A stretch of 64,000 nucleotides of DNA from Saxidomus purpurata (taxonomy: Eukaryota > Mollusca > Bivalvia > Venerida > Veneridae), in contig JAFMSR010000017.1 in NCBI GenBank assembly GCA_022818135.1, positions 630,002-694,001 of the forward strand, read 5' to 3'. Under the pieces are notes generated by a model. It did not search any database and was not told the origin of the DNA. It worked only from the letters and a program-made list of their open reading frames with translations. Every line of letters begins with the position of its first letter. Within the stretch, counting starts at the first letter, position 1. This document shows positions 20,296 through 33,461 of this stretch, piece after piece. The position numbers were made by a program, and so were the translations under genes.

Positions 20296-23200
20296 AGATT
20301 TGCAATGAACCTCTCTGGTAATATGAAATCCGTGCCAGTCTAAACTGTAAGTCAAATCTGCAACTGACTGTTGTTGCTACATAGACCTAAGAGCTGCCAC
20401 TAATGTTACCTATCGGATTTTAGTAGAGCTGGCTCTCTGTAAATATTGCCGCTATTTCGTAAATAACCATAAATTGCTATTTTCCCAGTATTTTATTTAG
20501 CGTGGAATTATAAGTGAATTAAATGATGAATGAGTATAAAAAACGGGACGTGTAGTTTCAAACTACATTTCTTGTTCTAATTCAGGTATTATTTCTTTTA
20601 TTTTATGTCTATTTTAATATTTGTGTGACTTTTTGTATCTGTAAGGTTTTTTTTATTTGTTGTATTGTGTTTTGAAACACAAATGTTTACATGGATCATG
20701 AATAAGCAAGTAGCTATGTGTACATGCAACAGTTAAACACTTGTACAAACAATCACTACATGTAAGACCTTAAATAGTTCTTGAAAACAAATGAAATGAA
20801 GAAATTAAAAAAAGAGTCTACAATATTTTCTACATGAAATGTCTAAAGACTTTCTTTCTGATTCACCAGCAGGAGTTATCAAAGTCAATGATTAATTGTC
20901 AATACGGATTTATTAATTTATACTGATTCAAAACGCCCGTTGATAGCTTAAAAAACGTTACTATTCAATGTCGTTATACTGAATTTGACGTTTGTAAAAA
21001 TATGGCATAAATTTGAAAACATTTTATTACACTTGTCACATTAGATTTATTATACACATGTAGCTTATCTAGCATCAGTTGTTCTCACGTGGGTTTTACC
21101 GACATCAGTAAATAAATGCTAATTGGTTTATCGTTACATTTATTTCTGTAGCTAATGGAAAACAATACCCCAACCTTTGATTGTTTCCAACAGACTTAGC
21201 AATTGACTTTTGTAACTATACAAGTCATGAGTTGTGTTTGTAATTTATTTAGCTGTTGTCATACTCATAATTAGAATTTTAAGACTTTAACATTTCCTTT
21301 TGTTGAGCTCATATATAATGCAACCAAGAGAAAATACTATCTCAAATATGTTTGGGCTTCAGTGAATTTCCTGTATCAATTGTCTACAACGAAGGTTTAA
21401 AACTATTGATGCAGTTACCATGCACATGTTGAGCGGTAAAATCCTTTTGAAAACCGGTTGATACTGGATTCGGCTTCGTTTATAATAATGCTGAGACAAT
21501 TTTGCTTTAAGTATGTCTGAATAAATATGCACTGAATAACTGAATTTAATTGTATTTTATACATAAATATATACTTTAATTCATTAGTCGCTGTGTGATC
21601 CCTACTCGGATGTATTTGCAATTCAAATCAAACGCACGCAACCAGTACTACAGTTAAAGCATCCCCTGAAGCAAACTTTTATTAACACCAGAACAATTCA
21701 ACTGTGATATGATGCAATCTATATTCTTGTGGACTGTGTTGTAATCATTAGCAAATCTTTTCTTCTACATGTGTTAGCAAAACATGTATATTACTAAATG
21801 AAATCTAAAGTTAATAATGTGTAATTAATTACACTACTATTATCTTGATGATGACTGATGTAACCTAAAATTTTCATTTGTTAAATGAAAGGTTACTTTA
21901 TCTATCATATTTACATTAAGATGACTGAGAAAACTGGGTTTTTGACAAAATTGAAGTGGAAAGATGAACATGTTCTGATGCTTGATACAAGCATGTAATA
22001 GAGCGTCCATGCAGTTACCACACAATAAATACCTATGAAGTTCTCGGCTCATTAGCACACACGTACTGCTTGCTATTTCTAGGAGCTGTAATTACTTGCC
22101 TGTGTTGTTATATAGTGTTCTCGTAAGTTGATTTTTCTACTCTTTATTGGATTCACCTTGCGAATGTAAAAAGGTGTTGTAATATAAGTAGCTGTAAAAC
22201 CTTTGTCTAAACGTTGCAAATACAGAAGGCTAATAGGTACAGGTACATGTCATAAACACTTGAAATAATTATAATGATATATATAGGAATTTGTCTGTAT
22301 CTTTGTATAAATTATTTTATCATGAAGAAATATGTTTCAAGCTAAATCTTGTGTGAATATATGAATACGTGTATTCTGATTATAACGGTCTCATAAACAC
22401 AGATTAAAATACTACATGTATAAAGCATACTTAAAATACAAGTTGTTCTATGTTAGGGTACTGTCGACAGACGACAGAAAATTTAATCACAAAGTACTCT
22501 AATACTAATGTATAAAAGGCGGAACTTGATAACAAATTGATAGATCTTTGTTATGATAAGTTACTGTATGGAACTATTTCCTGACTTTAACTTACTTTAA
22601 AACGAAATGGAATAAGCTGACTTAACGTTAGACTTTCAATAAACAAATGTGCCCTTCACGAGAATTCTTCCTATTAAAGCAAACAAACCTCATCCTAGCA
22701 GTTACATGTAAACCATGTTCAGATCTTCAAGCGTATTAGCTTATAATATTAACATTAATAAAATGTTTTGAGCATGAACTAAACACTCTTTCAGTAGCAA
22801 TGGGGTGTGTTAATTCTTCAATGGTATTGCAACTAAATGATTAACTCTTTTTGATAATGCTTTTCGTGAAAAGGCGACAACTTATAAGAAATGTAAACGC
22901 TAACATGGTTTAGAGTAAATATAACACAATTATATTATTATTCTTACCGTAAATTCATTATTATATACAAGTATTTAAAGTGATCACTGCACTTTAAACA
23001 AAAGTTTAGCAGACGCCTAATTCAATATCTACATTGCATACATTTTTGTGTATAATTAAGATAAAGTGCTGTACTTTGAGAAGGGCGATATAGTACAGCT
23101 GAAGTTGTTTTATATATGAGTGAAGCTTTCTCGCCGTGAAGGAACACACATATTCTGATTCCCTCAAGCGTATTGATTTTTTTTATAGTTGCTTGCATGT

Positions 23201-25289
23201 GTAGACTAGTGATAATGAAACGTTGAAAATTCTAAGACCTGCCTGATGCATGTTTCATGTAACTAGTATCATGCAATATATGATAGTGAAGTTGAAAGTT
23301 CTTTTCGAAAGTGAACATGTAGCACCCTGCAGAAAACAAATGATAAACTGTTTTTCCATTCAAGTCTCTATATGACGCAATCTTACATCAACTATCTATG
23401 GTTTAATATGGTCATTAAACACTCGCAGATTACGGCGCATAAGTTTCCTACAGCCTTGTCTCACACAAAGTATCGTCCCCATATTTGAGCACAGCCAAAA
23501 AGTTGTTCGAAGGCAATATACCAAAGTTAGCTGACAAGATGCAGAAATGACCTAGCTTCTGAACATATTTTTTCTACATTCGTAATAGATTGAAGTTGTA
23601 TTGTAAAGCATTCTTTTAAGCTTGGCATAAGTATACTGTTCTTTATCACCGATGAGTTTGCAATGCAACAACAAAGCGGGTACCAATAGCATGGCACATA
23701 AATGACATACCCTACAATCAGCAGAGTACTCTCTCAATGTTTTATAATGGGCTAAATGTATGTACAATAATGAATAAATACGTTTTTCAGCAAATACATG
23801 CCTGTTTACGAAGTTTCAATACAACGATGTTTTAAGAAAATTAGTATCTACTCAAAAATTAAAACCAACTATAAATTGAAGGTTTAACGTCACTACAATA
23901 CGCATCGTTTGTGACTTCACTTTTCAGTTGAATGTTTTAGGTTTGACGTTGACGTATTACTAAATGTGTTCGAGTAATTTTAAAATGGATGTGACTCTTT
24001 GAGTAATTTCTCATTTAGTGTTAGTATCTTCAAACGATTGTAAATATAAATAAAATTAAAGTATTTAACTTTTTCAATTTAAGGAATGAATTTGGACTTG
24101 TTATTCAGCATTAAACATAACAAGGAATAGTTTAAGAAAGGTCATTTTTCATTAATTGAATACAAGTGAAGACATTTTTACATTGGGTATAAAATTCTGT
24201 GTTGGATTTTTTCCCGTTTAAAAGGCTTCATAATATTTATATATGTGCCAGTTGTTTTTTTTCTTTCAAAAAATGTTCAATCTTGTCAAAAGATATTTGG
24301 CACATTACCGGCATTTAAAAGTTTGCCAAGTTTTTCTGTTACTTCATTAAAAATAAATATACTTGGCTTGTTGCTAACTTTTCTGCACGGATGGGGTAAT
24401 AAAATATACCTTGGTTACATAGTGCAACGTCTAAAACACTTCATTATAGATACTTATTGCATTATATTGTTTCTTAACGAATTATCGACAGTTCTAATAT
24501 AGCCCCATCTGTTCTAAATATACACACCTGTGTTATAAAGGTGCGTACAAAAATGTTTGTTTACTGTCCGTCAGTTTCCAGCATTGTGATTTATACCTTG
24601 TTACATTATACTGTTTTCATATAATTGCCGCGAGTTCTTAAAATATCGAATACAGAATTGCTCCGTTAATATTCTTGTAAATATATATAGAAATGTTCGT
24701 AAAATGCCTTAATTGACCGGTACATTCGCCAATTAAAAGAGGCGTATGTTCGTTAACTGCCTAAATGGACTGATCTTTGTAAATTGTGGTTACATAAAGT
24801 AAAGTCCAAACTTGTAAATTTACCGAACTTAAATGTGCCGGTGAGTATTGTATACTTGCCTTGAATAAATTACCATTTAATTTTACAAAACTTGTTTCAT
24901 TCTTGGCACTGTAGAATGATAAGTTTCTTGCAAGGTACAATCATTTGATTTCATACAGTTTTCTACTTAAAGCTCACATAGGGTTCCATTCAACAGACAC
25001 GAATCTCAAAGTCTGAACTTGTGTGTTGATGGCATATTCGAAAATCAATTTGCCAAAGCACGTTATTCATTTATAGCTATTAAGCGTGATATCAATGAAT
25101 TAAAAAAGCATGTTCGGACTAAAAATTGAGGTTTTTTTACTTGGCATTAAGTCAACAATACTTAATGGAAGAAATCAATTTAATTTAGAAGTTGATATGA
25201 TTCGTCAATAAATCTAAATTACGCCCTGCAGGATTAGTAAATTGAAGAGAGAGGGGAAAAAAGAATAAAATCACAACATAAACCCATTA
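20296..25289. other. Long non-coding stretch, no gene seen
   Basis: About 5 kb, AT-rich, with no open frame above about 85 codons, no recognisable domain and no strong tandem structure. It may hold regulatory DNA, but nothing in the sequence lets me say so. Confidence 0.5.
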
Positions 25290-25480
25290 TATAACTGCGG
25301 GCGACTACGGTTAAAGGGAATATCATCACGATGTACAATTTTTTAAAAAGCATCGTTCCTGTGCATTTCTCCAAAATACAATAGACATTCATTTAGCTTT
25401 GATATCATGACTGCGCTTGTAACAAATACATAACACAACAATGCTGGACAATAGCTCAATTCTTCTAGATACAAAATATT
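25290..25480. repeat. Left member of a direct duplication around element B
   Basis: GGGCGACTACGGTTAAAGG with the following ~150 bp recurs, diverged, at about 26585-26740 (GGGCGACTACGTTTAAAGG, then ATTTAGCTT...TCATG). The two copies flank satellite-bearing element B. Confidence 0.5.
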
Positions 25481-25560
25481 TTACTTGGTTGGGTATTGTT
25501 TTTTCAGTATAACAGGAATGTGCTGATTAGATGCTCATGTAGGTGTGTAAAAAAACGAAG

Positions 25561-26567
25561 AACAAGAGCTGTCCCTCACAAGTAACGAATGCCACCGAAA
25601 GAGGTGTCTCACAGTATGTGTCCTCTCCGTGAGCTCAATAATTGTGCTGTGTTATTTTTTGAAATCCTTCCATGCATGACAGAATTACCATGTATACAGT
25701 ACTTTATTCCATTACTTTCAAACACTAAGAATGACCATGACCTTTGAGATCGGGACATGGTCCTTGCACACAACAGATTGTCTTGATGTGCTGAACATTT
25801 GTGTCAAGTTATTTTAAAATGAATCAATGCATGACAGAGTTACAGTCCGGACACAAATGTATGCATATATACAGGATTCCATTACCTATAAACTCTAAGT
25901 TTGACCTTGACCTTTGAGGTAGGGACAGGGTCTTGCTCGCGACACATTGGCTTGATCTGCTGAACATTTGCGCCAAGTTGTATTTAAATCAATAAATGCA
26001 TGACAAAGTTACAACGGGTCGTACCGACTATACCTCGAACGAGGTTGGTGGACCTAATAAGCACAATTACAAACAAACACAAAGTTACAGTCCGGAAACG
26101 AATGTGTGCATATATACAGGATTCCATTACCTTCAAACTCTAAGTGTGACCTTGACCTTAAAGATAGGGACAGGTCTTGCACACGACACGTCGTCTTGAT
26201 GTGCTGAACATTTGTGCCAAGTTATTTCAAAAGCTTTCAACGCATGACAAAGTTACAGCACGGACACGAAGAAATGTAAGGCAGGACGCACAGACGGACG
26301 TATTTTAACGGACGTTCTTACCAAACGGACTTTGTGAGGTTATCCCTTTGATCTTTCTTTGATCTTTTTTAACCCCACAATGAAAGTATTTAACCCCACA
26401 ATGCCATTTTTAACCCCATAATGACGGAATGAACTCAAAGAACCTCACAATGCTAAGTTGTACTCAAACCCTAACGCCGTAATGTCTACTAGGCATGTAC
26501 GGACAGACGGACGGACGGACGGACGGTGCGATTTTAATATGCCACCCTTCGGGGACATAAAAAAGAT
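25561..26567 (+). repeat. Satellite-bearing non-autonomous element B
   Basis: Same family as element A, here on the plus strand. It starts AACAAGAGCTGTCCCTCAC at 25561 and ends GCCACCCTTCGGGGACATAA near 26560. The core has several copies of the ~170-bp unit (marker TGACCTTGACCTTTGAG...), some interrupted: by the short repeat at 26013-26078 and by an odd AT-rich stretch at 26330-26480. A (GGAC)n microsatellite sits at 26500-26526, next to the 3' end. A tetranucleotide microsatellite at that place is a known trait of bivalve pearl-type elements. No coding capacity. Confidence 0.7.
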
Positions 26568-27575
26568 GTTTACACCAGTTATGAATGTGGGCGACTACGT
26601 TTAAAGGAAATGTCTTAACGATGTACGCACCATCAAGAACAACATTTTTAAAACATTACATCATGTTTGGCCAAGTATTCGGTGTAGGTACAAAAAATCG
26701 TGATATTTAGCTTAAACTCATGCTATGCCAATACGCGAGCAAAACATGCGCACATTTTACAAACACCCAAACCAACATTCTCTCTGTTAGACCCGAAAAC
26801 AAACAATAAATTTTTCCCTGCAGATTTTAAGTTAAGTCGGAAAGGGAACGTAACAGATAAGATAAAGAGTCATTATAAATAACAAGTAAAACTCCAGGAC
26901 TTAGTCGACATTTTTTATTATTACCTGTTATGGAAAACAACGTTCTTTTTGTATAGATGCTAGCATTAGATTAGTGCCTTGCAAAATATGTTAGAATATT
27001 TATATGTGTTTGTTTATGCATCTCTTTAATGCCTTTAACTTAAATATTTTTATGAAAGTATACACATAGAAAAAGTTCTGCCATTTTATATGATTCTTTT
27101 TATAGGCAAGGATTCCTATAAACATGTAAAGAGACAGGCTAATGGTGGTATGTCGTTGTTCTCGGCGCTCTATTCTTTGTAACAACGTATTTAACGTGTC
27201 AGATAAAACGCGAGTCATAATAAGTTGTGTATTATATGCATATTGCTGTAAGTGAACAAACAAAAATCATACATATGTTATCTGTGTAAAACGTGTAATT
27301 CTTTCCCTGGGAGACTAGCTTAGCTGTTCTGTATCGGACACTCGCAATTTTATTATTTCCACGTGATTATTTTTCATTGTTGTACATGAACTCCCATTTG
27401 ATTTCCCAACAGTGGTACTTATCAAATAAAAATGTGTAGTCACCCATGCTGCTCATATACAGGGTTTATAACTATCACTATGTGTGTGAAGAAACATGAT
27501 ACGTTGATTTAATTACATCCGCCGATTTTTGTTATTATTGCTAATCAATATTATCCATCAAATTTTCCGTTACAG
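26568..27575. other. Non-coding sequence upstream of the GPCR gene
   Basis: Contains the right member of the duplication around element B (26585-26740). The rest shows no gene. TTCCGTTACAG at 27565-27575 looks like a splice acceptor, so the GPCR mRNA may have a spliced 5' leader whose first exon lies in or beyond this stretch. Confidence 0.45.
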
Positions 27576-27596
27576 ATGAGAAATTATTCCTCATGA
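27576..27596 (+). promoter_or_regulatory. Upstream ORF overlapping the GPCR start
   Basis: A six-codon ORF (ATG at 27576, TGA at 27594-27596) overlaps the GPCR ATG (27593-27595) as ATGA. It begins right after an acceptor-like ...TTACAG. If the mRNA includes it, the uORF would lower or tune receptor translation through termination-reinitiation. Inference only. Confidence 0.4.
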
Positions 27597-29482
27597 GGCC
27601 AAACATGTCTAAGGCGAATTACAAGTCAAGCGAGTCTGCCAACATGGAACTACTCCTACAAGAAGTAAATTCTCAAGAGGTGTTGTCACTTTACCCTGTA
27701 TTGTTTTTCTACTCAACGATTCTAATCATCGGAATATTAGGAAATGCCTTAGTTCTTCTAGTGTATTCATTCCGATATCGAAGATCACCAGCAAGAGTGT
27801 ACATTCTATTTCTAGCAGCAATTGACTTTCTAATGTGTTCATTTGGCCTGCCATACCATCTTATTGACATGACACATCCGTATACTTACACTAACGCGAC
27901 AGCATGCAAGGTTCTAACGTTCCTCATCGCGACTCTATTCCACATGTCCATATTTGGTCTAATAGTTATTGCGATGGACAGGTACCTGAAAATATGTAAA
28001 CCGTTAGGAAAAATGCAAATATCCTACTTTGGGAAGAAACGAGCGTGCGGAGCAGCTATCTTGATGTCTATATTAATGTCTTGGCCAAATGTTGTGTTAT
28101 ACGGTCCAAGCGAGATGGAGAGTCCAGATGGTAATATTACAGGTTATGCCTGTTTCTTTGAGACTTCTTATTTGGAGACTAATTATCCATTTATTTACAT
28201 AATGTCTACACTGTGTATTTGCTTAGGATCAACACTTTTTCTGATCGTTTCCTATTCGTTGATAGTTCATAAGATTTGTACCCGTTTTAAATGTAACAAT
28301 GTGAAATTAAAAGGCAGATCAGTATTCGATGACACCACCCTGACAGAAACGATTTGTTTTAAAAATGGGAATTTACCGACACAAGAGAAACAAATAAATA
28401 TCAACGAGACAAGGTTCTCTAGATCTATTGAAGAGTTATGTAAATGCAGGCAGGGTACCAGCAAATGTTCAGAAACAGGAAAATGTCCATCGTCTAATGA
28501 TAGCTTAAATAGTTGTAATGAAAGACTTGTTATATGTAACTCAAATGGTTCACTTACCTTTGTTGGTAACGAGAACAGGAAATACAGCTCAAGTGTTGAA
28601 GATAACAATTATCTACAAACAGGCATGGGTGATACTAAAATACCTTTGCTCAGTCCAGGAAGTTATCACAATGCAAAGTTAAGATCAGAAAAAACTTCTT
28701 TAAGTAAATCTCTAGATATCGGTGTAGATCAGAAAGGAATTCATTGTACTTGCAATAAGGAAGCTCTAAAACATGGTGTTAAGCCATACACGAATACGGG
28801 TTCTTTACTCTCATTACGTAATGCACAGTGTCGAACGACTGATCCCTTTTGTAGAACTTTAAACCAATCACCGATTGCAGCTGAGAATATGCTCGGACTT
28901 AGAAAGGATGGAAGATACAGTTTACAAGTTCCGATATTAGTCACACCCGCAAGCAACAGAATATCGTTTAGAAGAACATCCGATATTACTGGTGAGCATT
29001 CTAATAGAATTGTGCAGCAGTGGAAGCAATGCTCTTCTATAGCACTTGGGAATATTAAACGAAATAACATTTTTCAGGAAGAAGGTCTTCGTATTAATAA
29101 TAGTAGCCACAGCGTAAATATGTCATCTCAAGGCACGTTTAAAGTAAAGAAAACGGTGACAAAACAACACTCTAAAATAACAAAAATCATGTTAACAATA
29201 ACCATTATATTTGTTTTAAGTTACTCCCCAGCACTTGTAGTTACAATTTGGACAGCTGTTCAACCAGAACTATGGGATATATTAGACGAAAAGGAAACAA
29301 TCATATGTGAATTTCTTTTGCGATTTTATCTTATAAATAATATCTGCAATCCATTCATTTACGGGTTCTGGGACAAGAGGTTTAAACGAGAAATTATTTA
29401 TACTTTCAGAAAAATATCGGTGTCCATGACTGATAGACTTTTATGTTGTACTCAAAAGAAAACGGGATCATATAAGCTTTAA
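27593..29482 (+). CDS. Class A (rhodopsin-like) G-protein-coupled receptor, orphan
   Basis: 629 residues in a single uninterrupted frame; acts in the plasma membrane and should signal through a heterotrimeric G protein. Seven membrane spans: TM1 with GN (N51), TM2 with LAAID (D78), C105 at the top of TM3, DRY at 129-131, W164 in TM4, C187 in loop 2 (disulfide partner of C105), TM5 at about 198-225, TM6 at about 528-553, TM7 with NPFIY (586-590). CC at 618-619 may be palmitoylated. N-glycosylation sites at N4, N101 and N181. The third intracellular loop is very long (about 231-527), polar and rich in Ser and Cys. TM6 reads FVLSYSP, so the usual W of CWxP is replaced. It looks like a protostome peptide- or amine-type receptor; the ligand cannot be told from the sequence. 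Confidence 0.93.
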   Translation: MRPNMSKANYKSSESANMELLLQEVNSQEVLSLYPVLFFYSTILIIGILGNALVLLVYSFRYRRSPARVYILFLAAIDFLMCSFGLPYHLIDMTHPYTYTNATACKVLTFLIATLFHMSIFGLIVIAMDRYLKICKPLGKMQISYFGKKRACGAAILMSILMSWPNVVLYGPSEMESPDGNITGYACFFETSYLETNYPFIYIMSTLCICLGSTLFLIVSYSLIVHKICTRFKCNNVKLKGRSVFDDTTLTETICFKNGNLPTQEKQININETRFSRSIEELCKCRQGTSKCSETGKCPSSNDSLNSCNERLVICNSNGSLTFVGNENRKYSSSVEDNNYLQTGMGDTKIPLLSPGSYHNAKLRSEKTSLSKSLDIGVDQKGIHCTCNKEALKHGVKPYTNTGSLLSLRNAQCRTTDPFCRTLNQSPIAAENMLGLRKDGRYSLQVPILVTPASNRISFRRTSDITGEHSNRIVQQWKQCSSIALGNIKRNNIFQEEGLRINNSSHSVNMSSQGTFKVKKTVTKQHSKITKIMLTITIIFVLSYSPALVVTIWTAVQPELWDILDEKETIICEFLLRFYLINNICNPFIYGFWDKRFKREIIYTFRKISVSMTDRLLCCTQKKTGSYKL

Positions 29483-30061
29483 GATGGAAAAACATTATTT
29501 ACAATGAAATTTGCAGAATCATAATAGTTCTGTTTACTTTGCAGGTGTATGTTTATATTGTGGGTGACTTTATTTTTTAGAGTTCAGATTTATGTGTATT
29601 TGGTCTACGACCTTTACAGCATTGACTAGAATATTTAATACATTATAAATCTATCAGAAATACGTTTGTGTGAGTGTTTCAGCCGCAACAAGATCTTGCT
29701 AGACATTATATACAAACATTACAGTACTTAAGCCTACAGACCCGTGCCAACGTTATTGTAATATCGTGTACGTTTTCAAGCGACCTGTGCGTAAGGCAGT
29801 GATATAGTATGTATCACATGGTTTTGAATATGAAAATATTAAAGACGGTAATAATTGTTACCATAGGATGATTCAGACGCCTGATTTGCTCAAGTGGTAT
29901 GTGGGATTATACAAATTACCAAAAGAAAAACGAATATAAGATAAGCCAGTCGTCCGTAATCTTTCTATGATAATTTATATGATATATATCTCATATTTTA
30001 GTACGTGTTTGAATGATATTTAAGCATTTAACCATAATATAGAATAAAAACTAAAATCGTT
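29483..30061 (+). other. Probable 3' untranslated region of the GPCR gene
   Basis: No gene follows directly. The first clear AATAAA on the plus strand after the stop is at 30043-30048, a possible poly(A) signal about 560 nt downstream. Extent is inferred. Confidence 0.35.
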
Positions 30062-30241
30062 GGCTGTTTATGAAATAACATCCGTTCCAGCGGTTTTAAT
30101 CGTTTAATAAACAATGATTTGAAGTACTGATGTGCAGTTATGAGCCAGAAAAGCCGAAGTCCTGAGTGGTTTATAAATGCGCATCATTACGACAAATAAT
30201 TGTTTATTAGACGATAAACGCGCTGAAAAGGATGTTATTTC
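30062..30241. repeat. Foldback element with nested hairpin core (copy 3)
   Basis: Outer arms GAAATAACATCC...TTAATCGTTTAATAAACAAT and ATTGTTTATTAGACGATAAA...GGATGTTATTTC are imperfect reverse complements. The core AGCCGAAGTCCTGAGTGG resembles the cores at 1251-1390 and 14206-14342. Confidence 0.65.
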
Positions 30242-31639
30242 GATTCTAACATGACCAGATATTACAAAAGGTGAATAAATGTAAAGCGTTATTTTCCAAG
30301 CGAACGCTCATTTAACGTCATGCGGCGCAATATGACGTCATGTTCACAGCATATCGGTTCCCGCGTTCTTTATTGTTTAATATAACATAATTTTTCTACT
30401 CTTTGTTTATAGAGTCAAAATCGTGAGTCATGTTAACATACGGCATATACGAGGAATGATTCAGAATGAATTAGACTGTTGGTATATTTCTTTAATTAAT
30501 CAATATTTTAATTTGATTTTTTCGCAGGAACAAATTTAATTTGTCATACAAAGTTTCCCAAAATGATAATTATCTCAGAAACACAGAAAGAAATTTTCAG
30601 CGTTTCTGTAGCAACTGACTTACAGTTGACAGGGGAGCTTGACTGAATAATCAGCAATGCGTAAAGTTGCATGTACATTTCTTGTGTTTCTGATTTGAAA
30701 AAAAAAATAGTGAGACACTTTAACGTCATAACCCGATGTCACATACATCAATTTACAAAATACCACCGTCAGTCCATTTTTGTTGAACAAAACTGTAAAC
30801 AACAAATTGAAAAGAATTTCCAAGAAACAGCGTTGTCAAAATCACAGAAAATGCGCACTTTTATTAAATTTTACTATTCACTTTAGTTTTCAACTACTAA
30901 AGCGTTAGAGATGACAAAACAAACAAAACACCTGCATAACCTGCATAATTTACCGATCCCCTTTCATAAGCGGTGATTTAGTGAAGGCACAGTTTTGTTT
31001 GTAGTAGATGCGGTATGGCATACCTGTTCGAGTTTTCCGGACACAACTCAAGGATGATGATAGAGACAAGCGGATTAATATGCAGGAGATTTGCTGGCCA
31101 TTGTATGATATATTGAACATTACCAGAACCGTTTCAAATAAAACACAAGCACCAGTGGGATTCCTCATGTGTTAATAAATAAAAAGAAAGTGGTTTACCG
31201 AGCAAAACACCAGAAAACGACATTCTGAGTTCGTTGACGTCCCCCGCCTTTTTTGCTACTTTTGTTCGTTTCTTGAATGTTTTTCGTACAAATGATATAG
31301 TATTTTAAAGGATAGTCAAATAGAGATTGAGCATCGAATTGTGTGACTTTTATCTTGCTACTGTAACTTACGTCGTAGTAATACAGACGGCCTGGTTAAT
31401 TCTAGATCATCCCTCGTATTGACAGCATTGCATAAATAAGAAGTAAGATTACCAAAATCATCGTCATTAATAATCCTCGACATGTAGTATTTGTCTAACG
31501 ACCAATGTACATAATCTATAGACAAATTGGTACTGTAATGATACTGGATAAGATTGATCAGAGATGAAGTGTTTACAAAAGATATATATATATATATATA
31601 TAATTTACCAGTTGCTATAATCGGCAAAATAAGTGCCAG
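30242..31639. other. Non-coding stretch; short (TA)n near 31580-31602
   Basis: No gene recognised; only short open frames. A short TA dinucleotide run lies near its end. Confidence 0.5.
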
Positions 31640-32792
31640 AGTAAAGTAAGTAAACGTTGCAAAACACGTAGCAGATCAAATATAACGTCGGTTCTGACAT
31701 AAATCATTTAGAAAATAAGGTATTACTACGCGCTATATGATGATTTATTATATACTTCTATATTGCCCCGCTCACTTTGCCTTACTGTAGAGAGTTCGCT
31801 CAGTATTCTACGGTACTGCGCGTTGGCAAGGGAGGGCGGGCCTAGCGATCAGCTGAACGGACTATTTTGTTTGTTTGCAAACATCGTTTTAATGAGGTTT
31901 AAAGGTGGAAGATTGGCACTTTCTTACAATGAGATAATCTATGGTCTTCAAATGAAAAAGAAACTTTAATCATTTTCAAGTGTGTCAGGAGGAGTATTTG
32001 AAAAAGAAACTTTTCAAGTAGATGTAAAAGAGTTTCTTTTTTTTAATGGTTCGAAATGTTAAGGACACGCAACACCAGTTGTTCCCGCCAAAGTTCCTCG
32101 TTCCAAGTAATTTTTCATCATACAATTTCAATAACCTATATTATTTCACACCTGTATGATTTTAACCAATTGAAAACTTTTGTTTACATCACGTGACGAT
32201 AAAATAGAAACCAGTATTGTACTGTATGATTTGATATGCATTTACGGTTTCTTAAGACTATAATAGCATCATCAGAAACCTACAATCCAAGAAAACCATA
32301 TTTTTTTCGTATTGGACTTGAGTCCCAAAACTCCATATTTTTTCCATATTGGACGGGACAACTCGTACGATTTTTTACCCTTCCGAGTCGCTCGGAGTTA
32401 CTCCCCTTGTCCACAACTCAATGGACATGGTAGATTTATTTTCTCACCGTTTTATCGCATTTTCACACAAGTGAGAAGAAATAAGTGCAAATACAGGATG
32501 GGGATGAAAAAATGAAAATCAACTTTTTCTCGAATTTTACTTCAAAACTGCTATAGATGGATAGAAAATGATCTAACTAAGAAAATGAATACCCATAACC
32601 CTATGTTTATTTCAAAAATAACAATTTTACAGTAATTTTTTTAGTTTTATGTCTGCTTTGTAATTAACGTAAAAATAGTCCGGCAGCGATAAGAGATAAG
32701 CGGTGAAGGATAAGGTTATATACCACCGGTAAATGCTCGGAAATATGTAGTTTTCCCGTCATTTGTCATTATTTATTATGGTGTGAAATAAA

Positions 32793-32932
32793 GAGGTCAT
32801 TTAACAGTGTTGAGTACAATACTGAATTCAATTGGACTCGTACACAGCAGTAAAAATCCATATTTGGATTATTACTGCTGTGTACTCGTCTAATAGAATT
32901 CAGTATTGTACTCAACACTGTTAAATAACCTC
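32793..32932. repeat. Long hairpin, arms about 62 bp
   Basis: Two arms of about 62 bp (from 32793, and up to 32932) pair with roughly five mismatches around a short loop near 32856-32870; both contain GTACACAGCAGTAA or its complement. Likely a foldback MITE; the RNA would form a stable stem. Confidence 0.8.
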
Positions 32933-33461
32933 ATATTACAACTGTAAATAACCAGCGATTTCTATTATTTGGATATTTTTATGGCATTTCATATCTCTTA
33001 TTTTGCGAACAATGTTCCATGCTTTTCTACCCTAGTCGTCATGCAATGTCTCTATATGTGTGATAACTATCGAGCACAAGTAGGCCTACTATAAAACACA
33101 ATGATCCTAAATGATATAAAGTTAACATTATAGCGGCGACTTAATAATTGATAATTGATATTTTTCGTGGCAGTGTTACGCAAAACGTGATGCTAGCTTT
33201 TACAGTATCGCGTTGATTATCAGAAATAATGTGTTCTTTATCACTTGGTCATAAAATGTTTGTCAAAACAGATTAAGCATGAACCTATCAAACCGACATT
33301 ACAGCTCTTAAACACTCATTTAAAGGGCTAGGAAGAGAATGTCTCTCCTTGCAAAAAGGGTTTAATCTCTTTGCGGTATAGTTATTGAACAATTATAAGG
33401 CTTAATAACAGAACAACGCTTTTTGTTCTTTGACGAGCAAATAAATCCTGTATTTACATTT

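Noticed and set aside
28267..29070. Two minus-strand open frames of 109-113 codons
   Set aside because: They lie antisense inside the GPCR coding sequence and show no features of their own.
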